Positions 50,500-58,942 of a DNA stretch of 64,000 nt are shown one piece after another. The notes under the pieces were generated by a model, which ran no database searches, was not told the origin of the DNA, and worked only from the letters and a program-made list of their open reading frames with translations. Position 1 is the stretch's first letter; every line of letters starts with the position of its first letter. A program made the position numbers and the translations under genes. Source of the DNA: Amycolatopsis vastitatis (GTDB taxonomy: Bacteria; Actinomycetota; Actinomycetes; Mycobacteriales; Pseudonocardiaceae); contig NZ_NMUL01000027.1 in NCBI RefSeq assembly GCF_002234595.1, forward strand, positions 1 to 64,000, in the 5' to 3' direction.

Positions 50500-50990
50500 G
50501 CTCTCCCGAACCCGGACTCGCCATGACCGACGCGGAGAAGACCCAGTTCGTCCTCGGCGTCTACTTCCGGACACAGGCGGCGATCGAGAAGTACCTCGGC
50601 GCCGACGGGCTGCCCGCGTGGACCGACCGGGTGGCAAGCATCAACTCCGCGGCCATGCTCAACCGCATCGAGGACCCGGCCGACCGCGCGCGTGATCTGC
50701 TGACCGGGCTGGCCACCATGCTCGACGTCTACGGCTCCGACACGGTCCGGACCGACGAGCCGCGCAGCACTTCACTCGCCGTCCGCCGCTGCGGTATCTA
50801 TGACTACCGCGAGCGCGCGCAGGAGCAGGGCGTCGAATTGACCCTGCGGCGGCCGTGTGAATACTGCGTCGATCTGCATCACCGGACGGCGGACAAGCTC
50901 GGCGTCACGGTGGAGCACGAGCTGGGCGAGCGCAGCTGCCACTGGACCGTGCAGGTGCCGGAAGCCGGACCCGGGAACGACCTCCCGTGA
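50496..50990 (+). CDS. Small Cys/His-containing protein, ATC-hydrolase-like
   Basis: The 164-residue product has Cys at 99, 121, 124 and 148 (RRPCEYCVDLHH and GERSCHW) and several His near them. This recalls the L-2-amino-thiazoline-4-carboxylate hydrolase-like family, in which such Cys residues are conserved, but the match is by eye only. The set could instead hold a metal or an iron-sulphur cluster. There is no signal peptide. The start overlaps the ligase stop (ATGA) and the stop overlaps the P450 start (GTGA), so its product must be needed with both, perhaps hydrolysing or condensing the activated acid. Confidence 0.6.
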   Translation: MSSPEPGLAMTDAEKTQFVLGVYFRTQAAIEKYLGADGLPAWTDRVASINSAAMLNRIEDPADRARDLLTGLATMLDVYGSDTVRTDEPRSTSLAVRRCGIYDYRERAQEQGVELTLRRPCEYCVDLHHRTADKLGVTVEHELGERSCHWTVQVPEAGPGNDLP

Positions 50991-52198
50991 CCGCGGCCGA
51001 CACCCTGCCGCTGCCGTACCGGCGTGCCGCGGGATGCCCGTTCGACCCGGATCCCGAATTCGCCGAGCTCCGCACCACGCGGCCGGTGTCACGGGTGTCG
51101 ATCAACGGCGGCGACGAGGTCTGGCTCATCACCCGGTTCGACGACGCACGCCGAGTGCTCGGCGACGCCCGGTTCAGCAGTGAGCTGACACCGCTCGGGA
51201 TCGTGCTGCCGAAGCCGGAGGACCGGACGTTGGCCGACGAGCTGCGATCGCAGCAACCGGGGACGTTCATCGAATGCGATCCGCCGGAGCACACCCGGCT
51301 GCGGCGCATGATCGCGGGCGAGTTCACCGAACAGCGCATGCGCGCCCTGCGGCCGAGATTCACCGAAATCGTCGAGGAGCGGCTCGACGCGATGGCCGCC
51401 GCCGGACCGCCGGCCGACCTGGTCGCCTTGTTCGCCCTTCCGGTGCCCTCGATGCTCATCTGCGAACTGCTCGGCCTCGACGCGGACGGGTTCGACTTCG
51501 CCGGCCTGACCGCGATCATGACTGACGTCATGTCGAGCCTCGAAACCCTGATCCCGGCCCGTGACGCGCTGCGCGCCGGGATGCGCGCTCACGTCCTGGC
51601 CACCAGGGCCGATCCCGGCGACAACCTGCTGGGGAGAGTGATTCGGCGGTACGGCTCGGAGGTGACCGACGAAGAACTCGTGGGGATCGGCAACCTGTTG
51701 CTGGTCGCCGGCCACGAGACCACGGCCAACATGCTCGGCATCGGCACGTTGGCCCTGCTGCGTCACCCCGCGCAGCTCGCCCGGCTCCGCGACGATCCGG
51801 CGATCGTCCAGTCCGCTGTGGACGAATTGGTCCGGTACGTCTGCATCCCGCACCACGGCGAGATACGCACGGCCACGGCCGACGTGCTGGTGAACGGGAC
51901 GTTGATCCGCCGCGGCGAGCAGGTGCTCGTGTCGCTGCCTTCGGCGAACCGCGACCCGGCCCGGTTCGAGCGGCCGGACGAGCTGGACTTCGACCGGCCG
52001 CCACGGACCCACCTCGCCTACGGGTACGGCATCCATCACTGCGTGGGCCTGCCGCTGGCCAGGATGGAGATGCATGTCGCGTTTCCCGCCTTGCTGAAGA
52101 GGTTCCCGTCACTGAAGCTCGCGATCGGCTTCGACGAGGTGTCCTACCGCCGGTCCAATGTGACCTATGGCGTCCGTTCGCTGCCGGTCACCTGGTAG
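50987..52198 (+). CDS. Cytochrome P450 (operon member)
   Basis: The 403-residue product has the oxygen-binding I-helix GHETT near residue 243, the K-helix ELVRY (ExxR), and the heme loop AYGYGIHHCVG with the Cys ligand at residue 352; the usual Phe of FxxGxHxCxG is Tyr here. It is of the soluble bacterial CYP105/107-like type and needs a ferredoxin, which is not encoded nearby. The GTG start overlaps the preceding stop, so it belongs to the ligase operon and probably hydroxylates the activated product. Confidence 0.92.
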   Translation: MTAADTLPLPYRRAAGCPFDPDPEFAELRTTRPVSRVSINGGDEVWLITRFDDARRVLGDARFSSELTPLGIVLPKPEDRTLADELRSQQPGTFIECDPPEHTRLRRMIAGEFTEQRMRALRPRFTEIVEERLDAMAAAGPPADLVALFALPVPSMLICELLGLDADGFDFAGLTAIMTDVMSSLETLIPARDALRAGMRAHVLATRADPGDNLLGRVIRRYGSEVTDEELVGIGNLLLVAGHETTANMLGIGTLALLRHPAQLARLRDDPAIVQSAVDELVRYVCIPHHGEIRTATADVLVNGTLIRRGEQVLVSLPSANRDPARFERPDELDFDRPPRTHLAYGYGIHHCVGLPLARMEMHVAFPALLKRFPSLKLAIGFDEVSYRRSNVTYGVRSLPVTW

Positions 52199-52223
52199 CG
52201 CGTTCACGATGACAGGAGCAGCA

Positions 52224-52574
52224 GTGCCCAACATCGCGAAGGTACTGGCGAGGGTCGTGGTGGACGACCTGGACAAGGCCATACCGCTCTACCAGGCACT
52301 TTCCGGTGCCGAGGAGGTGCAGAAGTTCGGTCACGGCACCGTGGAACTGGCCAGTGTCGGCCCTTTCCTGCTGCTGCGGGCAGAAGGTGCCGAGGGCTAC
52401 ACCGACCGGACCGCGACCATCCTCGTGTTCGACGTCGCACCTGTCGTCCGGGACATCGAACTGGCCGGCGGCGAGATCATCGAGGGGCCGTCGCCAGGGC
52501 CCAACGGGGAACGGCTGGTGGCAAGGCATCCGGACGGTTCGGTCTTCGAATACATCGCCGTCCCGAACGCCTGA
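52224..52574 (+). CDS. VOC-superfamily (glyoxalase/dioxygenase-like) protein
   Basis: The 116-residue product has the paired beta-alpha-beta3 units of the vicinal oxygen chelate fold (VPNIAKVLARVVVDDLDKAIPLYQALSG then IELAGGEIIEGP and HPDGSVFEYIAV). Metal ligands look incomplete: the first strand lacks an obvious His, so it may be a binding or resistance protein. GTG 52224 has an AGGAG box 6 bases upstream; ATG 52209 is an alternative. It ends the operon started at 49012. Confidence 0.82.
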   Translation: MPNIAKVLARVVVDDLDKAIPLYQALSGAEEVQKFGHGTVELASVGPFLLLRAEGAEGYTDRTATILVFDVAPVVRDIELAGGEIIEGPSPGPNGERLVARHPDGSVFEYIAVPNA

Positions 52575-52641
52575 GGGCAGTTCGTGGAGGACAAGCAACG
52601 GGGAAGCCCATGGTTGGCGCAATCGCCCACCAGGTTCGGCA

Positions 52642-53082
52642 TCAGCCTGCCGCAGGACCGGACTCGGGCCGCAGCCGTGTGAGCGCCTCGCCGGTCGCGC
52701 CGTCGAACGGCACCGAACTGTGTTCGTGGACGATCTTCCAGCCCTGGTCGTCGCGGCGGAGCCCGGCGGTGGAACGTACCCACATCGCCACGTCGGTTCC
52801 GTCCAGCATGGTCCCGCGTACGTGGAACAGGAAGGACGCGAACGCGACGTCGCCGTCGGCGACCACGTCCAGGTCGCGGATGTCCAGCTCGATCGCGGAC
52901 CGGTAGGCGCCGAACCACTCCCGCAGCCGGGCCCGTTCCGCGTCCCGGCCGGTGTCGCGGAGGGGACCGACCGCGTCGAACAGCGTGACGTCCTCGGCGT
53001 AGCAGGCCAGGAGGGCGTCCAGGTCCTTCGCCGCCACCGCCGCGACGCGGGCCTCGATCACCGCCCGCGGGCCGGCGCTCAC
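52642..53082 (-). CDS. SnoaL-like / NTF2-fold protein
   Basis: The 146-residue product shows the SnoaL/DUF4440 pattern: VAAVAAKDLDALLACYAEDVTLFDAVGPL, LREWFGAYRSAIELDIRDLDVV and DQGWKIVHEHSSVPF. Members are small cone-shaped binding or isomerase proteins. GTG 53082 overlaps the AHSA1 stop (GTGA), making it the last gene of a three-gene ArsR operon. Confidence 0.85.
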   Translation of the reverse strand: MSAGPRAVIEARVAAVAAKDLDALLACYAEDVTLFDAVGPLRDTGRDAERARLREWFGAYRSAIELDIRDLDVVADGDVAFASFLFHVRGTMLDGTDVAMWVRSTAGLRRDDQGWKIVHEHSSVPFDGATGEALTRLRPESGPAAG

Positions 53083-53507
53083 TTCAGCTCCTCGCCGAGC
53101 TTGTCCAGCCAGGCACTGGTGCCCTGCTCGCGCCAGGCGGGTTCTTCCGCGCCGTCGAGGAAGGTGCCTTGCTCGGTGAGAACCAGCCGGGTACCGCCGG
53201 CGTCGGGGAGCAGCTCGATCGTCGTCGTCGAGATGGTGGCGAGGGTGTCGCCGCCGGTCAGCGTGGTGGAGTAGACGATCCGCTCGTCGGGGATGATGTC
53301 GTGGTAGGTCGAGGAGGCTTCCAGCTTGTTCCCGTTCGGCGCGGTGCCCGTGGTGACCTCGCGGCCGCCGGTGCGGAAGTCCAGTTCGTGGGTTTCCCCG
53401 CCGAACCAGCGGGCTTTCGCGGCGGGGTCCGCCCAGGCGCCGAATACCCGCGCGGGGGTCGCGTTGTAGGTGCGTTCCAGGGTGAACGTGGCGTGCGTGA
53501 CGGTCAT
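53079..53507 (-). CDS. SRPBCC / AHSA1-domain protein
   Basis: The 142-residue product has the AHSA1 pattern FTLERTYNATPARVFGAWADPAAKARWFGG through LVLTEQGTFLDGAEEPAWREQGTSAWLDKL. These START-like proteins bind hydrophobic ligands and are commonly coded with an ArsR regulator, as here. The start overlaps the ArsR stop (ATGA) and the stop overlaps the SnoaL start. Confidence 0.9.
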   Translation of the reverse strand: MTVTHATFTLERTYNATPARVFGAWADPAAKARWFGGETHELDFRTGGREVTTGTAPNGNKLEASSTYHDIIPDERIVYSTTLTGGDTLATISTTTIELLPDAGGTRLVLTEQGTFLDGAEEPAWREQGTSAWLDKLGEELK

Positions 53508-53848
53508 GAGGCATTTCCTTCCGAGTCACCTGGCTCGAGGAAGTCCCCGAGCCGGTCGAGCTTGCTTTCCCACGCGGTGCGCTGGTGTCCGAGCCAGTGC
53601 TCGCCGGCGCGGAGAACCGACGGTTCGATCCGGCAGGTGCGCACCCGGCCGACCTTCTCCGAGCGCACGATCCCGGCCGTTTCGAGTACCTGCAGGTGTT
53701 GCACGACGGCCGCGAGCGACATCGGCAGCGGCGCGGCCAGCTCACTGACCGACGCCGGACCGCGCACGAGCCGCTCCACCAGGGCACGCCGCGTCCGGTC
53801 TCCCAGCGCGCGGAACACCAGGTCCAGCGACTCACCATGGTTAAGCAT
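53504..53848 (-). CDS. ArsR-family winged-helix regulator
   Basis: The 114-residue product has FRALGDRTRRALVERLVRGPASVSELAAPLPMSLAAVVQHLQVLETAGIV, the ArsR/SmtB DNA-binding domain of the group paired with AHSA1 genes. The metal Cys pair of true ArsR is absent. It leads the operon and two ACTTAAGT boxes stand in its promoter. Confidence 0.9.
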   Translation of the reverse strand: MLNHGESLDLVFRALGDRTRRALVERLVRGPASVSELAAPLPMSLAAVVQHLQVLETAGIVRSEKVGRVRTCRIEPSVLRAGEHWLGHQRTAWESKLDRLGDFLEPGDSEGNAS

Positions 53849-53850
53849 GT

Positions 53851-53898
53851 ACTTAAGTTATCCCCGGCAGGGCCCATTGGTCAAGTAACTACTTAAGT
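53851..53898. promoter_or_regulatory. Paired ACTTAAGT boxes before the ArsR gene
   Basis: The palindrome ACTTAAGT occurs at 53851-53858 and 53891-53898, 40 bases apart (about four helical turns), both in AT-rich patches. The left copy almost touches the ArsR start codon. They are likely autoregulatory sites. Confidence 0.65.
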
Positions 53899-53976
53899 TT
53901 TTTGCGCGCACATCGGCGTGAGCGTGCGACCGCAGGACGACCGGTCAGCGCATGAGCGGATGGGGGACCAGGCGGT

Positions 53977-54888
53977 TCAGGCGAGGTCCTGGGGGTGCAG
54001 CACGATGCGTCCGTGGGTCTTGCGGTCGGCCAGGGCCTGGTAGGCGTCGCGCACGGCGGTGAGCGGGTATGTTGCGGCGATGGGGATGTGCAGGTCGCCG
54101 GTGGCGGCGAGGGTGGCCAGTTCGGCGAGTGCCGGTGGTCCGCCGGCGTCGGTCGTTCCGAGGGATTTGACGCCCTTCTCTTTTGCTCCGCGGTAGTCGA
54201 CGACGGTGTCGATGCGGTCTGCCGGAACGCCGAGGTCGATGGCGAGGTCGATGGCGAGGTCGAGGTAGCCACCGCCGACGGTGTCGATGAAGGCGTCGGC
54301 TCGGTCGGTCGCGGCGAGGATCCGTTCCCGTTCGCCGTCGCCGTACCGGACGGGCTCGATGCCATGGTGCCGGAGCAGGTCGAAATGTGCGTTGCTGGTC
54401 AGGCCGATCACCCTCGCTCCGGCACGGAGTGCGAGCTGTGCGGCGGTGAACCCGACGCCGCCCGAGGCGCCCGAGATCACGATGGTCTCGCCTGCCCGGG
54501 GTTCGACCGCCCGGATGGCGCCGAGGCCCGCCATCGGTGTGGTGGAGAGCGAGCCCGCCGCGTCCCAGGAGAGGTCGTGGGGCTTGCGCACCAGCTGGTC
54601 TGCGGGGATGGCGACGAACTGGGCGTGGGCGTCCCAGCTCTGCAGCCGGCCCAGCACCGCGTCACCGACGGCGAAGCCGAGCACGTCGGCACCGACCGCC
54701 ACGATCTCACCGGCGAGATCGCGGCCCGGCGTGTACGAACTGCCGTGCAGCGCCGGTAGTGCCCCGGGGTTGAGCGCACCGGCTTCGACCCGCACGACCA
54801 CTTCGCCCGCGCCGGCCACGGGCTCGGGGACGTCCGCGAGGTAGATCCCGTCGATGCCCGAAAAACGGTCGTAACGTACTGCTTTCAT
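53977..54888 (-). CDS. Zinc-independent MDR-type NADP(H) oxidoreductase
   Basis: The 303-residue product starts MKAVRYDRFSGIDGIYLADVPEP and has YTPGRDLAGEIVAVG and ISGASGGVGFTAAQLAL, the nucleotide site of the quinone-oxidoreductase branch of medium-chain dehydrogenases. Catalytic zinc Cys residues are missing, as expected for that branch. ATG 54888 has an AGGAGA box. A 12-base duplication encodes LAIDLAIDL. It lies 54 bases downstream of the TetR gene, which should control it. Confidence 0.88.
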   Translation of the reverse strand: MKAVRYDRFSGIDGIYLADVPEPVAGAGEVVVRVEAGALNPGALPALHGSSYTPGRDLAGEIVAVGADVLGFAVGDAVLGRLQSWDAHAQFVAIPADQLVRKPHDLSWDAAGSLSTTPMAGLGAIRAVEPRAGETIVISGASGGVGFTAAQLALRAGARVIGLTSNAHFDLLRHHGIEPVRYGDGERERILAATDRADAFIDTVGGGYLDLAIDLAIDLGVPADRIDTVVDYRGAKEKGVKSLGTTDAGGPPALAELATLAATGDLHIPIAATYPLTAVRDAYQALADRKTHGRIVLHPQDLA

Positions 54889-54942
54889 CGTGTCTCCTGA
54901 TTTGCGCGTGATTCGAGCCGGCCGGATCGCGTGTGCGGACAC

Positions 54943-55542
54943 TCAGGTTCGGCGCAGGAGTGGCATGAGGACGTCGTCGACGAGATGCGCAACGAAGGCG
55001 GTATCGCACGGTTCGCCCACGACCATGATGCGATGCATGATCATCGCAGGGGCGACCTCGGCGAACAGTGCTGCTGCCCCGGGCGTCAGCTGTTCGGCCG
55101 CATGGTGAACAAGTCCGTCCGTCATCGCGGTCTCGTCCCGCCGCAGGATCTGCCGCATCTCCTGGGCGAGCCGCGCGTCGGTGCGCATGCCGGCGAACAT
55201 GGCCGCGAGCAGACCTGCGTCTTGTTCGGAAATGCTCCGCGCGAGCCAGGTTGCCAGGGAATGCACGTCCTCCCGAAGGCTCTTTCCTCCTGGCTGCGGA
55301 GGCTTCGCGGGCGCGCGGCGCTCGACCGCCGCGGTGACCAGCGCCGCCTTGTCGCGGTACCGGCGGTAGATCGTCGTCTTCGCTGCCCCGGAACGCGCAG
55401 CCACCGCCTCGATCGAGAGCTGCTCGTACCCCACCTCGGTCAGCAGTGACAGTGTCGCGTCAAGAATGACCAGGTCGCGCGTGTGATCCCGGGGCCGTCC
55501 CGTCGCCGGGGGCTGAGTCGTGTCGCTGGCCACCGCGCTCAT
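54943..55542 (-). CDS. TetR-family regulator of the MDR oxidoreductase
   Basis: The 199-residue product has the TetR helix-turn-helix at residues 20-65 (ILDATLSLLTEVGYEQLSIEAVAARSGAAKTTIYRRYRDK) and a C-terminal TetR_C domain. Start ATG 55542. A near-perfect inverted repeat lies directly upstream, and the oxidoreductase gene follows on the same strand, so autoregulation with one target operon is likely. Confidence 0.9.
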   Translation of the reverse strand: MSAVASDTTQPPATGRPRDHTRDLVILDATLSLLTEVGYEQLSIEAVAARSGAAKTTIYRRYRDKAALVTAAVERRAPAKPPQPGGKSLREDVHSLATWLARSISEQDAGLLAAMFAGMRTDARLAQEMRQILRRDETAMTDGLVHHAAEQLTPGAAALFAEVAPAMIMHRIMVVGEPCDTAFVAHLVDDVLMPLLRRT

Positions 55543-55549
55543 CCGCTCC

Positions 55550-55578
55550 TTTCGCTACGCTACCGTCGCGTATCGAAA
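55550..55578. promoter_or_regulatory. TetR operator in the tetR leader
   Basis: TTTCGCTACGC (55550-55560) and GCGTATCGAAA (55568-55578) form an inverted repeat with one mismatch and a 7-base centre, starting 8 bases upstream of the TetR start codon. Confidence 0.7.
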
Positions 55579-55704
55579 GTACCTCGAGCCTGTTCTGGCC
55601 CGCAACCCGCCCTGCCTCGGCCGTGGAAAACCGATCACGCGTCGCGCTCCCCGGCATGAGCGTGCGTTGCGCTCGCATGGCGTGGTGTGTGGGATGGTCG
55701 AGAG

Positions 55705-55866
55705 GTGGCGAGACGTGCTGAGGAGTTCGACCGCTGGTATGCGGATCGGGTCGATTCGCCGGTGGCCGATGACCTTGTGCGGCGCGTGCTCGGGCTTCCG
55801 CCGGGCCTGCAATCCACCAGCCTGCTGAGCGGAGCCGGGCTCGATGAGGTCGTGGCGCAGCTCGCG
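55705..55866 (+). pseudogene. N-terminal remnant of a SAM-dependent methyltransferase
   Basis: From GTG 55705 the frame reads RAEEFDRWYADRVDSPVADD, then LGLPPGLQSTSLLSGAGLDEVV. This is the start of a class I methyltransferase that in full-length relatives continues with a DLACGRGG SAM-binding loop. Here homology stops after about 54 codons and the frame runs into the hairpin at 55890 and antisense of the monooxygenase gene. It appears to be a 3'-deleted gene. Confidence 0.6.
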
Positions 55867-55889
55867 GCTCCTCAAGCGGATGTTCGGTG

Positions 55890-55929
55890 GCTGTCGGCAG
55901 TTGGTGCTGTGGCGCCAACTGCCGACAGC
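55890..55929. terminator. Perfect 15-bp stem hairpin
   Basis: GCTGTCGGCAGTTGG and its exact complement enclose a 10-base loop. It lies 17 bases past the stop of the leftward monooxygenase gene and is likely its terminator. It also marks the point where the methyltransferase remnant ends. Confidence 0.8.
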
Positions 55930-55945
55930 ACGGCGTCAGCACCCG

Positions 55946-57166
55946 TTATTCAGGCAGAGCGTTCTGGGCCATGCGCTGCCGGCCGATCCGGGCTGCCTGC
56001 CGCACGACGGAGAACCCGTAGGCGGTCATCTCACGCTCGTAGCCGGCCAGAGCCTCGGCCAGGGGCAGGCAGCCGTCGACGACTTCCTTGAGCGCGCGAC
56101 CGAGCAGGGCGCCATCCCGCATCGCGACGTTGGCCCCTCGCCCCAAAGTGGGGGTCATCGCGTGGATCGCGTCGCCGAGCAGGGTGACGCGGGCAGGCGC
56201 GTCCAGCGTGGCAGGCACACTGGTGGACATCTCGACGAGGAAGAACGAGGCGGCGTCCGCGTTGCCGACGATCTCGGCGGCACCGCCGGGCCAGTCCTGG
56301 AGGAGCCCGGCGGCGATCCCGCGCAGTTGCTCCGCCGGAAGCGCACGCATCGCCGCGGCGGTGGCAGGAAAGAACTCGTGGCGGCCGCCGACGATGGTCA
56401 CCACGTAGTCGTCCTGATCGGACATGCTCGTCCCCGGTGCGAACCGCTGTGCGGCCTGGGCGGGGGAGGTCGGGAAGCGCACCGAACCGAGCCCGAGGAA
56501 GACTTTCCGTTCGTCCGAGGCGGTTGTGAAGACGTCGGTGAGGGTCTCGACCGGTACCAGCGGTTCGGCGACGGCCATCGGTAGGCGTCCGTAGATCGCG
56601 GTGATGCCCGCGTCGACGGTCTCGCATCGCGGGGCCCTGTGCCGGCGGACGGTCGAACGGATACCGTCCGCGCCGACCAGGACGTCACCGCGCTCCGTGG
56701 AGCCGTCGGTGAAGTACGCGGTCACCCCTTCGGCGGTGTTTTCGTAGCGCTGCAACCTCTTGCCGAAGTGCACCGCGTCTTCCAGGCCGGCGAGCAGGAC
56801 CTGGCGCAGGGTCGCCCGGTCGACGTTCGCGTGGACGGCGGGGCCGTCGTGTGCGGGCCAGACCTGGCCGTGGTCATCCCGCGCCGGCAGGCGTTTGAGG
56901 ACCGACAGGTCGGTGCCCAGGATCGTGGTGAACGGCTCGGTGTACTGGGCCGTCGCCTCGAACACGGCGTACAGTTGGGCTGGGAGCACCTCTCGCGCGG
57001 CGTTGATCGCGTCGGCGTCCAGGTGCAGGCGGTAGCCCTGCGGCCGGTCCCACGGGCCCGCGTCGCGTTCGAAGACCGCGACGTCGATTCGGTGTCCCCG
57101 CAGCGACTGCGCAAGGGTGAGGCCGCCGAGACCGGCGCCAACGACAAGAACCTTCAGCTCAGACAT
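55946..57166 (-). CDS. FAD-dependent monooxygenase (PHBH/aromatic hydroxylase type)
   Basis: The 406-residue product has KVLVVGAGLGGLTLAQSLRG (dinucleotide site), LVGADGIRSTVRR (DG motif binding NADPH and FAD) and RVTLLGDAIHAMTPTLGRGAN (GD motif). Group A flavin monooxygenases hydroxylate aromatic or polyketide substrates, including rifamycin and tetracycline-like drugs. ATG 57166 begins MSELKVLVVG. It follows the nitrilase-fold gene by 233 bases on the same strand and ends at a strong hairpin. Confidence 0.9.
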   Translation of the reverse strand: MSELKVLVVGAGLGGLTLAQSLRGHRIDVAVFERDAGPWDRPQGYRLHLDADAINAAREVLPAQLYAVFEATAQYTEPFTTILGTDLSVLKRLPARDDHGQVWPAHDGPAVHANVDRATLRQVLLAGLEDAVHFGKRLQRYENTAEGVTAYFTDGSTERGDVLVGADGIRSTVRRHRAPRCETVDAGITAIYGRLPMAVAEPLVPVETLTDVFTTASDERKVFLGLGSVRFPTSPAQAAQRFAPGTSMSDQDDYVVTIVGGRHEFFPATAAAMRALPAEQLRGIAAGLLQDWPGGAAEIVGNADAASFFLVEMSTSVPATLDAPARVTLLGDAIHAMTPTLGRGANVAMRDGALLGRALKEVVDGCLPLAEALAGYEREMTAYGFSVVRQAARIGRQRMAQNALPE

Positions 57167-57399
57167 GATCCGTCCCTTGTTCGTGATCGACAAAGGACGT
57201 ACAGGTGGCCCATGACCGGGCACTTGCACGAACACCGGAACGTCACCCGGACTACCTACCGGGCAGTGGCTTTCGTACGTCGTGGTGGATCGTAATGCCC
57301 GGTGGCGCGCTCGACAAGCCGGGCTGACCGTGGCATGTCGGTGCCACCAACCCGCCCGAACTGGGTGAGCTTCATGGACTGCCGCGTCCGGCGGGAACT

Positions 57400-58392
57400 C
57401 TAGAACAGGCGACGGTCGTTGCTTCTGCGGTCGTCTTGGACGAGGTGCGGGTCGTACACGCCTGAGCGTGCGGTGCGGCGCCACCGTCGTGCGAAGTTGT
57501 CCGGGCCGTTGTCGAGATCGACGATCGCGATGGCGGGCTTGCCGGTCTCGCGGCAGCGCACGACCCATCGGCCTGCGGGAGAAAGCACGCCGGAGGCGAC
57601 ATCCTGTGTGGGGCCGGCGTAGCTGACCCAGTAGCTGTTGGTGGCGGCGTGCGCCTGCGCCTGGGTGGCGAAGTCCCCGTCGTCGGTTTGCCGGCCGGGT
57701 CCCGCTGTGGAGAACAGGACGCAGTCGACGTCGAGTCGTTCGTACTCGATGAACAGCTCGGGGAAGTGGACCTCCATGCCGAGCAGGAGCCCGAACCGCA
57801 GCCCGTCGACGTCGAAGGTCACCGGAGCCGACCCCGGCGTGTACATGTGCGTGACCTTCGTGTTCGACAGCATGCGCTCGTCGTAGCGCGTGACGACTTC
57901 TCCCCGGTCGGAGATGACGTACAAGCTGTTGTGCGGGCGGTGTGGCGGGGTCAGGCAGTGCACCGAGCCCACCACGGTCCAAAGCCTGAGTTTCCGGGCG
58001 AGTTCCGCGATTGCGGCCAGTTCCTGGCGCAGCACACCCCATTCGAACCGGGTCCAGTCCGCCGGCCCGACCTTGTCCGGGCCCTCGACGGACATGATCC
58101 GCTTGTGCGGAGAACAGGTCGCGCCCTCGGGGAAGTGCACGAGTGCCGCACCCGCCTCGTGCGCCTCGCGCATCAGCCGGCGTATGTCGCTCCCGCTGTC
58201 CCGCAGCCCCGCGCTGTCGCGAGGATCTTCGCGGAGAACAGCCTGCGCCACGGCCAGCCGCAGCCGTTTCGTTTCCGCCGTGACATCTTCTCCCGGAGCT
58301 TGCCGGAAGTGCCGGAGAGCAGTCGTGTAGGACTGGCCGGTCTTGGTCGCGCGGGCGCGAACCCTGCGTTTGAAGTTCCTGTTCGCCGTCAT
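57400..58392 (-). CDS. Carbon-nitrogen hydrolase (nitrilase) fold protein with altered catalytic triad
   Basis: The 330-residue product matches the nitrilase superfamily in layout: RLRLAVAQAVL, VHFPEG with the catalytic Glu (residue 89), TVVGSVHC, and FGLLLGMEVHFPELF. The usual Lys in the YxK element is Glu 172 (TRYDERMLSN), and the usual Cys before the F-P-E motif is Gly 205, so two of three catalytic residues are gone and hydrolysis is unlikely. The N-terminal 35 residues hold the motif ARATKTGQSYTTALRHF, a short element found at the N-terminus of diverse actinobacterial proteins. ATG 58392 starts MTANRNFKRR. Confidence 0.8.
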   Translation of the reverse strand: MTANRNFKRRVRARATKTGQSYTTALRHFRQAPGEDVTAETKRLRLAVAQAVLREDPRDSAGLRDSGSDIRRLMREAHEAGAALVHFPEGATCSPHKRIMSVEGPDKVGPADWTRFEWGVLRQELAAIAELARKLRLWTVVGSVHCLTPPHRPHNSLYVISDRGEVVTRYDERMLSNTKVTHMYTPGSAPVTFDVDGLRFGLLLGMEVHFPELFIEYERLDVDCVLFSTAGPGRQTDDGDFATQAQAHAATNSYWVSYAGPTQDVASGVLSPAGRWVVRCRETGKPAIAIVDLDNGPDNFARRWRRTARSGVYDPHLVQDDRRSNDRRLF

Positions 58393-58942
58393 CGAAGCCC
58401 TTCCGCGGCTCGGACGGAGGTTCCCCCAGCGAACACCACGTCCGAGTCGGACAAGGCCAACGACTGCGACCCGAGACGAGAAGTCCCTTTGCCTCCCATG
58501 CGGGACTGCGCTGGGGGCAGTCGACGGAGGTCCGGCGTGAGCCACGCCGGAGATCACCGTAGCACGGCACACAGCACAGGGAGGCCGAGGCGCTGTCATC
58601 GGCATTGGCGGACGTTGGGCGGCACCACGTTCCCCATGAGGCGACCTACTTCAACCTGTGGGCGACCTGGGACGGGATCCGGCGTGACCAGGATCCGGGA
58701 CGCGCTTCCCGGCCGGGGCCCCGACATCCCTGTACGGCGGCGAGCGACTCGTCGCGGCCTGGCCGGCGAAGCAGGGGACTGCATGGTGACCGCGTTTCGT
58801 CGTGATCTTGCGGCGTCGCGCTCGATGAAGAAAACCGGCAATGGGTTTGTGCTCAAGGTGCACATTGCGGATGTGGCTGGTCGGACCACGTCGTGGTTCA
58901 CTGGGAACCGGAACATCCGGTCCGGATCTGGAGGCGAGTCAC
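58393..58942. other. Unassigned region between the nitrilase-fold gene and a TetR gene
   Basis: About 550 bases with no gene I can support. Short plus-strand fragments such as EATYFNLWATWDGI and DCMVTAFRRDLAAS look somewhat coding but have no common frame, start or known relative, so this may be decayed coding sequence plus the promoters of the flanking genes. Confidence 0.45.

Noticed and set aside
58605..58805. Short plus-strand frame starting MADVGRHHVPHE
   Set aside because: It uses a start without a ribosome site, has mixed codon bias and no relative that I recognise.
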